35,005 nt of DNA from a virus, in the IMG/VR virus record IMGVR_UViG_3300025879_000052, positions 1 to 35,005 of that record; one strand, written 5' to 3'. Within the stretch, counting starts at the first letter, position 1, and the number at the start of each line of letters is the position of its first letter. The notes under the pieces were generated by a model. That model did no database searches, was not told the DNA's origin, and saw only the letters and a list, made by a program, of their open reading frames with translations. Shown in pieces: positions 1 to 9,400 of the stretch. Position numbers and translations under genes: made by a program.

Positions 1-3000
1 AGCAGCCTCTAACTTATTTAAGTTTTCTGTGGAAAATATTTCATCAACATTTTGTTGCCATCTTTCTAAATGCTTAGCTCTTCTTGATTCGTTTAGAGTT
101 TCAAGTAAGTCAGTCGTTATAGTGCCCGTAACCCACGTGTCTTTAGGTGAAGCGTATTTAGAACCTGGGTTTAACCTCATAACTTGATCAGCAAAATCCT
201 TTAACTGTTTATTATCAGCCACGTAGTTAGCTAGTTCGTTTACTTCTTCAACATTTAAACCTGGAACTTCTTTACCTATACTATCCCATATGTAAATTCT
301 TACAGCTTGCTCTTTAGTAAACAAGCTATTAGGCACTTTCTTTTTAAGATCTTTAGGTGTAGCTTTAAATTCTTTTCTAATATTTTTAAAAGCTCTACCT
401 AAATCTATTCTATCTCTAGTTACAGCTTGCATAGCTCTAGCGTAAGGCCTTAGCAAAGTTCTATCATAAAACTTCATTTGCTTATCACCAACACTACCTT
501 TGCCTAGAGTGGCATATAATAAACCTACAAAATCTTCAGCTGATGGAGGTATAAAGAAATTTATTTTTCTTTTTTTATTAGCTATCATTTTGGCTTTAAC
601 TTCGGATATATTATCACTAGCTAATATACCTGTTTTATTTTCTAATATTTTATTAAACTCTGTATCAAGTCTACCTTTACTAAATAACACTTTTTTACCA
701 GAAGAATCTACGTTACCAGCTAACTCATACAAGGTTACTAGTTGGTTTTTACTATTCAGTACCATTATAGACTTAGGATCGATACCGCCATCTATTTTAG
801 CTACTTCTTCGTTTAAATACCTGTCCCACCAGTTGTTCCAGTTTTTAGGCATTTTAAACCTGTAACCAGCTTTTTCTAGCTTTTTATTGTCTAAGACACC
901 TAAAGCTATCATCTTATAATCCATTTTACTGATGTTCAAAAACTCTTTAAACTGTCTAACATCTTTGAGGTTAAACATAGCTTCGTAAAGTTCAGATGCC
1001 ATTATGTTAGATTGCACAGCGTGTTCATACTCGAACGTTCTATAAATACCTTTATAATTTTTTTGAGGAGAAACATTAGTTTGGTAACCAATAAAATTAG
1101 CTCCTCTTCTATGTGGATGAGCAACGTCGTAAGCTGCACCTTCTATAAATAAACTGGCTATAGGTATTAAATTTGGGTTGTTTTTTACAGCTTCATAAAT
1201 ACCTAACCACATATCATCAAAAGCTTTTTCGTACTTTTTATTCTTTTTAATTATTTTTTCTTTTATGTTTTTACGCTCAAAAGTTTCTTTAACCTGTGGT
1301 AGTGTTGAGCCCATTTCATTCGCTGGAGAATTAAAACCTATAGCTTGACCATTGTTATTAGCCATTTCTTGTTTTGCTATACTTTGTAGTTCTGCAACTC
1401 TATTTTTAAATATTGTTTTTTCCTTATCACTTAGGTTTTTATATATTATATCAGTAGAATATATACCAACAAAATTACTAGGTCTATAGCCAGAAGGTAT
1501 ATACTTTAAAAACTCTTTAACATCAGCTTTGAAAACTGCTTTAAATTTGTTAAAATCTTTGTCACTACCTTTTAAAGCTTCCTCAGTGTTAAACCTTGAG
1601 AATAATTCTTCAGTATTAGGTATATATTTTAAAGCGGTTTCAATTTGTTTCTTTTTACTAAACATAACTCTAGACTTACCGCCACCTATATCGGCTAGTA
1701 CTTTTTCTGTAGGTTTATCTTCAGATGTAATACCTTCATCTACAATTTTCTTTCTAATAACAGTATTAGCTACGTTAGTAGCATACATTTTAGTTAAACC
1801 TTGTAAAGCAGTACCAAATTCTGTTCTGTTTGGACCTTTCATAGGTATAAAAGCTTCACCAGCAGGTGTAATACCTATTGTTTTTTGTAACTCCTGTACA
1901 GTCTGTCTAGATATACTACCTCTATACTCAGGTTTTAATCTATATACTTTAGCTACTTGAGATGTTTTACCTTTACCTCTACCAGAAGGAGATGTTATAG
2001 CTGTTTTCTTAACGTCTTTATCTTTGCTAGTTGCTTTAGGATCGATGTATGGTTCATAAAACTCTTTCAGTAGTTTATTTGATATACCAGTACTATAACC
2101 TCTAGCGTCTTCAGTTAAGTCAATAGATCTACCTTGTTTATCTATAGTTGTTTCAAATGGAGCTACATTAAATTCAGGTATTGTTTTTATAAACTTTACA
2201 GCATCGTTATAATCTAAGAACAAACCTTGCATAGCTCTAACTTCAGCTTCACCACCAGTATCTTTACCGTAGTTTAAAGTTCTTGTACCTTCTATTCTTT
2301 CAGCAAGTTTTTGAAAGTCGTTTCTATCTTGACCTTTTTCAGGCTTTGCGTTTTTATCCCATAAGCCTATTATTTCAGCTCCAACGTCACCAGAATAATC
2401 GTCTTGTATTTTTCTGTATGTTAAATCAGCAACATCAACATCTGTTAAATCTATAGATTCTTTTATATCCTCTATTTTGTCTTTTACTTTTCTAAAAGTA
2501 GTAACATCTATTAACTCCCCAGCAGGTAAACCTCTATCAGCGCTAGCTGCAGCGTCAAAATCAGCAGATCCTTCAGCAGCAATAGTGCCAGCAAAACCTT
2601 TTTCACCAGAGTTAACATCTAAACTTTTAGAACCTTCGATTCTACCTTTTAAAGCTTTATCAAGTATTTGACCATATCTTAAAGGTAAGTTCTTATTCAT
2701 ATAAGCACCAAAAGGTACTTTCTTTCCATCTACTTCTACTTTGTAAGATTTTATCAATGCTGATAACTCTTCACTAAATCCAGAGAAAAACTCGTCGTAA
2801 CCTACTTTTAAGTTATCGTCTATAGCTAAGTCCTTGCCAGCGGCGGTTGCTTTTTTAGTAAGATTTGTTACAGCACCCAAATTGTTTCTACCTAACTTGT
2901 CTATTATTTCTTTTTGCTTTACAGGGTCTTTTATATCTGTAACCTTATTAGCTCCAAGCTCTAGCATTTCGTTAGCTATGTCCTCGTTTATTTTAGCTAT

Positions 3001-6000
3001 GTTCTTGTTTTTATCAGATATAGTTTCTTCTGATACTTCTTTTTTAAACTTCTCTACAGAGTCTTTTACAGTTTTTTCTTGCTGTTTTTTAGCTTCTTTA
3101 GGTTTTGATACTTGTAACTTAGCTTGGTTTAATTTTGCTTCTAATATATCTAGCTTTTGCTCATGCTCTATATCATCTATAACACCATCATAAAAATCAT
3201 TGTTTAAAGCATCTATTTGATCCTCTATATCAGAAACATTTACCTTAGCTACAGCTTTAGTTGTTTTTGGTTTTTCTTTTGGAGCTTTTCTAGCTTGTTC
3301 TAACTGAGCCTCTAAAGCATCCATTTTACCTTCATACTCATAGTAGTCTATACGCTGTTCATCATATTCATCTTCTAAAGCAATTATTTCAGATTGTATA
3401 TCTTCAACTGATTTACTAAAAGATGTTTGTTTGTTTGTTTTTGCTCCTGCGTTAGAACCTTTCTCTATAGCTGTCTTAACAGCTTCACTTTCTCTAGCAG
3501 CTTTGATGTCTTCAGTAGTAAATTCACCTGACTTTATTTTTTTACCAAACCCAACAACAAAGTTGAACATATCGTTTTCACCTCTAAAGTTGAAGTCATA
3601 CTTGTCAGAAAACTTCTTTTGAACCATAGCGCCAAACAAACCAGCTATACCTTTCTTACGTTCGCTAAAAGTTATTTCATTGTCTGCTACAAGCTCTGTG
3701 AACCTAGCCACAACCTCTCTGGGATCGTTCATTTCACTAGCGAAAGCAAATTGTTTTACAAATTTATTGTAAAGTTTTCTATCTGTTTTTCTTAAAGTGT
3801 GTTTTATTTGATTTGCTATAACTTCTATAGCTCCAATGTTATCTTTTTGGTTTAATATAGTTTCTAAAGCTTGATGACCAACTTCGTGAGTTCTAGTTTG
3901 TTTTCTTTGATTAGCTACTTGATTCTCAACAATAGCTACAGTAACACTCTTGTCTCTAACAGCAAACCCATCAGCTCCGCTTCTTACAGCTGCTTCAATT
4001 TCTGCTTTGTCTTCTTTACTAACAACTGTTTCAGGTAATGTATTTACATATTCTAAAGCCTCTTCCTTAGTTTCAAAAGATTTAAAATTACCGTTAAAAG
4101 CACTGCTTTTTTTAGAGTTTACAGAGTTGTCTTTTCTAACCTCGTCAGCAAAATAGTATTCTTGAACTTTCTTGTCTATTAACTCGTTTTTAGGATTATC
4201 AAAACCTTCATCTATTAAGGAAGATTCTGCTTTTTCTTTATATTGGTTGTACTTAGTTTCATTTTCGAATTTAAAAGCGTTAAATTCAACTAAGTTCATT
4301 TTGAAAGATCTATCACTTAATACTACTTGTTCTATAGCGTCTATTTTACTTAGTCTTTGTTTTAAAGTTGCTAATCGCATGTTTTTAACATCATCACTAA
4401 CGCTTTCATCTTTTACAATATTGTTAGCTTGATTCTGCACTTCTGCTTTTATTCTTTGTATTTTCAATACAGAGTTAGCTCCTTTATATGTTAAGTGATT
4501 GTTTACTAGTTTTTCGTTAGAAATTATAACATCATTAACTTCATCTGATAATTTTTTAATTTCACTTTTTATTACTTTAGCTTCTTTTTTTCTTTTGTCA
4601 GGTAAAGCTTTATATCTTTTACTTAATTCATCTATACTATTTTTTTTATCTCTTATAGTTTTATTTGAACCGTAAGTTGAAAAAGTAGAATTGTACAAAC
4701 CTCTAGCATATGGAACACCACCCATACCTAAAGAAAAACCAAAACCAGAAAAAGCAGCGTGATCAATATTTTCATACCAAGGTTTTCCGTCTATTAAGTT
4801 CTGAGTCAACGTAGTTAAACCTTCACCAAAAGTTTCCATACCAGTGTCTAATAAAAGACCTGGTGTTTTTTCTTTAACCCATGACTTAACTCCATCATCT
4901 AGCAAAGACGTTCCTTTTGTTTTAGAACCACTAATCCATCTAGCCTTAGTGTTCTTAAGTATTCTAGACGTAGGTAGAGCAGAGAAAAGACCTTCAGCAA
5001 CACCGTAACCAAGTGATTTTAAATACATTTCGGACTTACTATAGTCTGCGGTACCTTTAGCTATTTCATAAGACATATCATTTAGCTTACTACCCATTGA
5101 AGAAGCTCCAATAACGTATGGAGCTGCAGTACCACCAGAAGCTGCTAAAGTAGCTAGTATTGGTATTTGGTTTGTTATTTCTTGAGCTGCAAATTTACCA
5201 AAGTTTTCAGCACTACTAAAAGCATCGTCAAAAGCTACGTCTCTAACAAAAGATCCTCTAATATCCTGAGACCACTCAGAATAAGAAGTTCCTAAATCAT
5301 CTAAAGCGCCATCTCCATCAAACCTAAGTACTTCAGCTCCTATTCTAAGTAAACCAGCTCCTAAATCAGTAAAACCAACACCTATGTTAGCTAAATACTT
5401 TTCACTTAAATCGTAGTTTTTAGAAGAAGCTTCCATTGATAGGTTTAAGTCATCTATACTATCAGCATTTTCTTCTGCTTTACTTATATATTTGTTAAAG
5501 TTTATTTTAGCAGCTTTATTTTTTTCTAAAAGCTTAGGGTACAAGTCGAAGAGTTGTTTACTAACCTCTCTACCGTTTTTTAATTTTACTTTTGTGTTGT
5601 CTGAGTAATTAAAATCAAAGCCTAGTTCATCTATAGCTTCAACTAGATCTAAGTCTTCACCTTCATCTAAACCACTAGTCAAAGACTTGTAAGCTAAGTT
5701 TAAAGCAGAGTTTGAAGTAACTGCTATTCCCTCAGATATATCAGCTTTTTTAGCGGATTCGTTATATTTTTTAGCTTTGTCAGATGTTAAAAATGCAGAG
5801 GTAGTATAAAGCATTTCTTGAGAAACATCTCCATTTGATATAGCTTGCTCTCTAGCGTTATATTTCGCGTCTACAATGAATTCTTCAGCTAGGTTTTGTC
5901 TAACTATATTTTTAGCTGATTCTTCTAACTTGCTTTTATCAATGTTTGGATTTTGTTTTAATAAAACAGATTTAGCTTCTTCTATTTCTTTTTTATAAGG

Positions 6001-6933
6001 ATATTCTACTACTTTAGTTTGATTATAACCACCATACATTCCTCCAGGTGTTGTTATAATTTTTTCTACAGGATCAAAAAGAGTAAGATTATCCACAAAA
6101 TTAGCTTTAGCTTGTTTTTCAGCTTCTTTACTTGCTTTATCTATAGATTCTATTTTTTTATAATCCTCTATTGTTTTGTTTATGTTTGACGTCCATTGGT
6201 CCGTGTTTAGAGATTCTTTATTGTTAACAATTAAATCTTCTATTTTGTTTAAATTCCTAATGTAAGCATCGTCATCAGTTGTGTTTGTTTCTAGGTTTAT
6301 TTTTTTGTCACCTAAAGTAACAACAACAGTGTCTTCGTCAACATCTGGCCCAAACAGTATATCACCAACATCACCTAAAAAACTGTCTTCAAGCTTAGTG
6401 TTAAATTCTAAACCTAAACCATCATACATTTGACGCATAGCTTTTGTAACTTCTACAGCGTCTTGTCTAAATAATTTAGCTTCTTTATTACTTCTTTTAA
6501 ATCTATTCTTTTTATTGTCATATTCACTGCCATTAAGCAAAGTTATAACATCTTTAGCTACAGGGTCTTTTACACTGCCTATGTTATCTATATAATCAAG
6601 AGTAGATTGGACCTCCTCTTCACTTAACTGTTCGTTAGGTTCTGGTATTTTAAACTCACTATCAATAACGTTTTGTTGCTCCAAGGAACCATCCGCCAAA
6701 TTGGATCCCATATTTTCTGACTCCACAGCTGGATCCACACTTGCAGAGTCTTGTATCTTTGCTGGCTTCAAGTAGTCATCAAAGTTTATACCAGGTATTT
6801 TAACTTCTTGCTCAAAAGCTACAGGGCCTTGCACTTCTTCAGCTCCTTCACCTTTTTTTGAGTTTAAAAAGTGTTGTACATCTTTGTCTTCAACGAAAAT
6901 GTATTTACCATTTGATAATTTATACTTAGGCAT
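1..6933 (-). CDS. Giant ejection / polyvalent-type protein with HEVGH motif (partial, at least 2311 aa)
   Basis: One open frame runs from the ATG at 6931-6933 to the left edge with no stop, so 2311 codons are visible. Features seen: an acidic N-terminal ~100 residues; hydrophobic/glycine stretches near residues 540-620 (GVGFTDLGAGLLRIGAEV, TNQIPILATLAASGG); an HEVGH zincin motif at 1016-1020; two 41-residue coiled-coil repeats at about 1176 and 1233; paired VMFSK / VLFSK segments near 1758 and 2085; and FFIPPSAEDFVGLLY near 2120, which recurs in large proteins of marine phages. By size and order it corresponds to T7 gp16. The mixture of unrelated segments also fits the 'large polyvalent protein' type of phage. 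The C-terminus lies outside the window. Confidence 0.8.
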   Translation of the reverse strand, partial: MPKYKLSNGKYIFVEDKDVQHFLNSKKGEGAEEVQGPVAFEQEVKIPGINFDDYLKPAKIQDSASVDPAVESENMGSNLADGSLEQQNVIDSEFKIPEPNEQLSEEEVQSTLDYIDNIGSVKDPVAKDVITLLNGSEYDNKKNRFKRSNKEAKLFRQDAVEVTKAMRQMYDGLGLEFNTKLEDSFLGDVGDILFGPDVDEDTVVVTLGDKKINLETNTTDDDAYIRNLNKIEDLIVNNKESLNTDQWTSNINKTIEDYKKIESIDKASKEAEKQAKANFVDNLTLFDPVEKIITTPGGMYGGYNQTKVVEYPYKKEIEEAKSVLLKQNPNIDKSKLEESAKNIVRQNLAEEFIVDAKYNAREQAISNGDVSQEMLYTTSAFLTSDKAKKYNESAKKADISEGIAVTSNSALNLAYKSLTSGLDEGEDLDLVEAIDELGFDFNYSDNTKVKLKNGREVSKQLFDLYPKLLEKNKAAKINFNKYISKAEENADSIDDLNLSMEASSKNYDLSEKYLANIGVGFTDLGAGLLRIGAEVLRFDGDGALDDLGTSYSEWSQDIRGSFVRDVAFDDAFSSAENFGKFAAQEITNQIPILATLAASGGTAAPYVIGASSMGSKLNDMSYEIAKGTADYSKSEMYLKSLGYGVAEGLFSALPTSRILKNTKARWISGSKTKGTSLLDDGVKSWVKEKTPGLLLDTGMETFGEGLTTLTQNLIDGKPWYENIDHAAFSGFGFSLGMGGVPYARGLYNSTFSTYGSNKTIRDKKNSIDELSKRYKALPDKRKKEAKVIKSEIKKLSDEVNDVIISNEKLVNNHLTYKGANSVLKIQRIKAEVQNQANNIVKDESVSDDVKNMRLATLKQRLSKIDAIEQVVLSDRSFKMNLVEFNAFKFENETKYNQYKEKAESSLIDEGFDNPKNELIDKKVQEYYFADEVRKDNSVNSKKSSAFNGNFKSFETKEEALEYVNTLPETVVSKEDKAEIEAAVRSGADGFAVRDKSVTVAIVENQVANQRKQTRTHEVGHQALETILNQKDNIGAIEVIANQIKHTLRKTDRKLYNKFVKQFAFASEMNDPREVVARFTELVADNEITFSERKKGIAGLFGAMVQKKFSDKYDFNFRGENDMFNFVVGFGKKIKSGEFTTEDIKAARESEAVKTAIEKGSNAGAKTNKQTSFSKSVEDIQSEIIALEDEYDEQRIDYYEYEGKMDALEAQLEQARKAPKEKPKTTKAVAKVNVSDIEDQIDALNNDFYDGVIDDIEHEQKLDILEAKLNQAKLQVSKPKEAKKQQEKTVKDSVEKFKKEVSEETISDKNKNIAKINEDIANEMLELGANKVTDIKDPVKQKEIIDKLGRNNLGAVTNLTKKATAAGKDLAIDDNLKVGYDEFFSGFSEELSALIKSYKVEVDGKKVPFGAYMNKNLPLRYGQILDKALKGRIEGSKSLDVNSGEKGFAGTIAAEGSADFDAAASADRGLPAGELIDVTTFRKVKDKIEDIKESIDLTDVDVADLTYRKIQDDYSGDVGAEIIGLWDKNAKPEKGQDRNDFQKLAERIEGTRTLNYGKDTGGEAEVRAMQGLFLDYNDAVKFIKTIPEFNVAPFETTIDKQGRSIDLTEDARGYSTGISNKLLKEFYEPYIDPKATSKDKDVKKTAITSPSGRGKGKTSQVAKVYRLKPEYRGSISRQTVQELQKTIGITPAGEAFIPMKGPNRTEFGTALQGLTKMYATNVANTVIRKKIVDEGITSEDKPTEKVLADIGGGKSRVMFSKKKQIETALKYIPNTEELFSRFNTEEALKGSDKDFNKFKAVFKADVKEFLKYIPSGYRPSNFVGIYSTDIIYKNLSDKEKTIFKNRVAELQSIAKQEMANNNGQAIGFNSPANEMGSTLPQVKETFERKNIKEKIIKKNKKYEKAFDDMWLGIYEAVKNNPNLIPIASLFIEGAAYDVAHPHRRGANFIGYQTNVSPQKNYKGIYRTFEYEHAVQSNIMASELYEAMFNLKDVRQFKEFLNISKMDYKMIALGVLDNKKLEKAGYRFKMPKNWNNWWDRYLNEEVAKIDGGIDPKSIMVLNSKNQLVTLYELAGNVDSSGKKVLFSKGRLDTEFNKILENKTGILASDNISEVKAKMIANKKRKINFFIPPSAEDFVGLLYATLGKGSVGDKQMKFYDRTLLRPYARAMQAVTRDRIDLGRAFKNIRKEFKATPKDLKKKVPNSLFTKEQAVRIYIWDSIGKEVPGLNVEEVNELANYVADNKQLKDFADQVMRLNPGSKYASPKDTWVTGTITTDLLETLNESRRAKHLERWQQNVDEIFSTENLNKLEAA

Positions 6934-6948
6934 ATTATATTGTTTTTA

Positions 6949-8568
6949 TTATTCTGGTTTGTAGATATATGGGTTGTCCTCTGTACCTTCTTGTTTAGTT
7001 TTTGGTGGTAAACTTCCAGTCTCGACCATTTTTAATAATCTTTTTATTTGATCTGGTGTCATATCTTCAGTTATAGTCACAGAATTATCTGCTCCTTTAA
7101 CTGATTTCGTTATAGTTATTTCTCGTTTACCATCAACCTCTTCTACTTTGTTAACTCTAAAACCTACTTCTTTTATTATTTTTTCAAGATCAGTAAAATC
7201 TACCGCTTTACCTGGGCTTTCGCCTGACAGCTGTATATCCAGTTCATCTATAAAAGAAGTGTCTACCTGTTTATCAGTCTTTTTATCTTTATCTTGTTTT
7301 ATATCTCTAAAACTCTCGTTTGTTCTAACGTATATTTCTTGGCCTTCTACTATGTCTTTACCTAGCTGTTCTTTGTAAAACTTCACATCAGCTTCATCTG
7401 CTACTTTAGGAACAAAGCTGCCAAAACCTAAGTCATTTATAGTGTTAGCTTGTAACGCAGATGTTATTAGTTCTGTTTTTTGATCAGGTGTTTTCTCTTT
7501 CCAGTCTTTAAGCGATATATCCATACCAAGCCTTTGCTCCATATACGCTTTTTGCTCAGATAAACTAGTTGTTAAAATACCTTTAGCGTGCGCTTCGTAT
7601 TCAGAGTTAAGTGTTTTGTTTTTTGATATTTTATCTTCATCTAAGTATTGACGTGTGGAAGTAACTTCTTTACCGTTTAAATAAGAAGTGACAATATTAG
7701 ATTGTTGCTGTACTAAACCAGGTACAGGTTGTCCATTTTTAACAAGCTGAGCTGTTTCTAATGTTTTAACTTTATCTATAGCTGAAGGTGTTTCAACTAT
7801 CAAGCCATCGCCGTATTTTTCAATAGGTTTTTTCCAAGTAACGTTAGCATAGCCGTTTTCATCGACTTCAAACTTATTACTTAAACCCAAAGCGTCCATC
7901 TTTTTCATAAAATCAGGATCTTTAGTGTTTATTTTGCTAGTAATAGAAATTACGTTAACACCATCTACTTTTTTTAACTCTTTTTTAGACTCCACACCAG
8001 GAACTTCTTGGTTAGATAATGAAAACATAGCTAACATGTTGTTAAACCTATCTTCGTCGGTATCACCTTTCCAAACGTAATCTCCTTGTATATTTTCCGC
8101 TGTTATGTTTTCAGTATACTGGTTAATATCGTTTTGAATAGCTCCACCAGAATTAATCATTAAGTCTTTGTAAGCATTGGCATCACTGACGATTTTGTTT
8201 AACCTTTTTCTTTCATCAACACCTAAGTCAGATCCTCTTGTTCTTAGAATAGTTTGTGCTTTAATAGCTCCTTCGTTTTCACCGTCACCTTCAAGCATGT
8301 TAGTGTATTGGTCTTTAAACTGATCAAGAAGACTGTTACCTTTTATTTTTGAGTAAACTTTATCAGCATCTTGGTAAGCTTTAAAAGAAACTTCGTTCTG
8401 TAAAAGTTTAAAAGCATCGTTTTTCTTTTTTATCCTTTCTTGCTCTAAACGTTTTTGCTCGTTGTATTTATTAATCATACCAGCAGCTTGCTGTCCTAAT
8501 TTAGCAAAGCCTTGAGCGTATATCTCAGATGATCTATCAACTATTATTTGTGGATTTCTATAACTCAT
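6949..8568 (-). CDS. Internal virion protein, T7 gp15-like (putative), 539 aa
   Basis: A charged, mainly helical and soluble-looking protein. The N-terminus (DRSSEIYAQGFAKLG, followed by a helix with KRLEQERIKKKNDAF) resembles the start of podovirus ejection proteins. There are no membrane segments and no catalytic motif. The C-terminus is Pro/Lys/Glu-rich (KTKQEGTEDNPYIYKPE). It lies between the gp14-like gene and the giant gene, the same order as T7 gp14-gp15-gp16. It could form the periplasmic tunnel of the ejection complex (inference). Confidence 0.6.
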   Translation of the reverse strand: MSYRNPQIIVDRSSEIYAQGFAKLGQQAAGMINKYNEQKRLEQERIKKKNDAFKLLQNEVSFKAYQDADKVYSKIKGNSLLDQFKDQYTNMLEGDGENEGAIKAQTILRTRGSDLGVDERKRLNKIVSDANAYKDLMINSGGAIQNDINQYTENITAENIQGDYVWKGDTDEDRFNNMLAMFSLSNQEVPGVESKKELKKVDGVNVISITSKINTKDPDFMKKMDALGLSNKFEVDENGYANVTWKKPIEKYGDGLIVETPSAIDKVKTLETAQLVKNGQPVPGLVQQQSNIVTSYLNGKEVTSTRQYLDEDKISKNKTLNSEYEAHAKGILTTSLSEQKAYMEQRLGMDISLKDWKEKTPDQKTELITSALQANTINDLGFGSFVPKVADEADVKFYKEQLGKDIVEGQEIYVRTNESFRDIKQDKDKKTDKQVDTSFIDELDIQLSGESPGKAVDFTDLEKIIKEVGFRVNKVEEVDGKREITITKSVKGADNSVTITEDMTPDQIKRLLKMVETGSLPPKTKQEGTEDNPYIYKPE

Positions 8569-8584
8569 TTTATTTTTTAATTCT

Positions 8585-8688
8585 TTAAGGCATAATTAGT
8601 TCAGTGCTTGGACCCCAACTAGCAACATCCTGAACACCGGTTACTTTTAAGTTTTGACTGACAGTTTTAGCAGGTGGCGCTGCTCCTA
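8585..8688 (-). other. Open -1 frame extension of the gp14-like gene (34 codons)
   Basis: After the slip the frame reads GTA GGA GCA GCG and continues to TAA at 8585-8587. The residues begin VGAAPPAKTVSQNLKVTGV and end SWGPSTELIMP, a protein-like composition. Upstream in this frame there is a stop (TAG) and no ATG, GTG or TTG until an ATG two codons from the end, so the stretch is unlikely to be translated independently. Together with the upstream gene it would make a 271-residue protein. Most of what would otherwise be a 117-base gap is occupied by this frame. Confidence 0.55.
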
Positions 8689-9399
8689 CTTTCCCGCGAA
8701 AGCTGATCCTATACTACCAACAGCACTAATCCCACCCATTATAGCTGATGATTTCGCCGCACTAGCCTGTGCAATATCTTGCTGCGCTTGAGCAACTTTA
8801 CCAGACGCTCTATCTAAATCAGCATTAGTTCTATTTTCCCTAGTTTGAAACTCAAACTGTTTACCAGCGGCATCCGCAGCTTGAACTCTTTGTCCTTCTG
8901 ATATAGCTATGCTCTGAAGTCTTTGTTGTTCTGATATTTTTTGAGCGTTTAGAGCTTGCTCTCCTTGAGCTCTTAGCTTTTCGTTTTGAGCTTCTTGTTG
9001 TTCTATGCTAGCTGCTACACCTTTCTTAGATTGTAAAGCCGCTTGAGCTAAAGCAGTTGCTCCACCAGCTGAAGCACCTGTAGCTGCTAAGGTATCTAGA
9101 GTATTAGCTAAAGCTATATCAGCTTGCTCCATTTTTATTTCAGCCGCTTGAGTTGCAACACCTAAGTTTTCAAAAGGATTACTCATTTGACCACTCAAAT
9201 CTTTAGCCATACTACTTAGATCTTTTGTTTCGCTGTAAGGGTTTGTAATTTCTTGCCTAGACGCTTTTATAGCTTCAAGCTCTGCGTTAGCTCTAGCTTT
9301 TGCTCCTTTTGCTTTTTGCTTATCTTGATGCGCTCCGATCGCTGACGCGGCTGAACCTACCAAAGCTACACCTGCTGTTACCGCTGATACTACTGCCAT
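8686..9399 (-). CDS. Internal virion protein, T7 gp14-like (putative), 237 aa
   Basis: The first ~25 residues are hydrophobic and glycine/alanine-rich (VVSAVTAGVALVGSAASA), followed by a long Ala/Gln/Glu-rich helix. The end (IMGGISAVGSIGSAFAGK) is again hydrophobic. This pattern and the place just before two larger proteins match T7 gp14, the first ejection protein, which inserts in the outer membrane during DNA entry. The gene ends at TAG (8686-8688), directly preceded by a GGGAAAG slippery heptamer, and a -1 shift would add 34 residues (see 8585-8688). Confidence 0.7.
   Translation of the reverse strand: MAVVSAVTAGVALVGSAASAIGAHQDKQKAKGAKARANAELEAIKASRQEITNPYSETKDLSSMAKDLSGQMSNPFENLGVATQAAEIKMEQADIALANTLDTLAATGASAGGATALAQAALQSKKGVAASIEQQEAQNEKLRAQGEQALNAQKISEQQRLQSIAISEGQRVQAADAAGKQFEFQTRENRTNADLDRASGKVAQAQQDIAQASAAKSSAIMGGISAVGSIGSAFAGK
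8689..8695 (-). promoter_or_regulatory. Putative -1 frameshift site GGGAAAG
   Basis: In the zero frame the ribosome reads GCG GGA AAG TAG. The seven bases G GGA AAG fit the X XXY YYZ rule and are the same heptamer used by phage lambda genes G/T. A short hairpin (AGCAG, 6-base loop, CTGCT) begins 4 bases after it on the minus strand, but its stem is only 5 bp. Slippage by -1 would bypass the TAG and continue for 34 codons. Confidence 0.6.
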
Positions 9400-9400
9400 A

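Noticed and set aside
3424-3445. Short TTTG microsatellite-like repeat
   Set aside because: It is only three to four units and codes Lys/Thr/Asn/Gln residues in frame within the giant gene, so it is probably chance.
500-4432. Series of plus-strand ORFs of 60-143 codons (e.g. 500-865, 1529-1960, 2834-3193)
   Set aside because: All lie in one register opposite a single continuous minus-strand frame and have the low-complexity Leu/Ser/Phe composition of antisense shadows.
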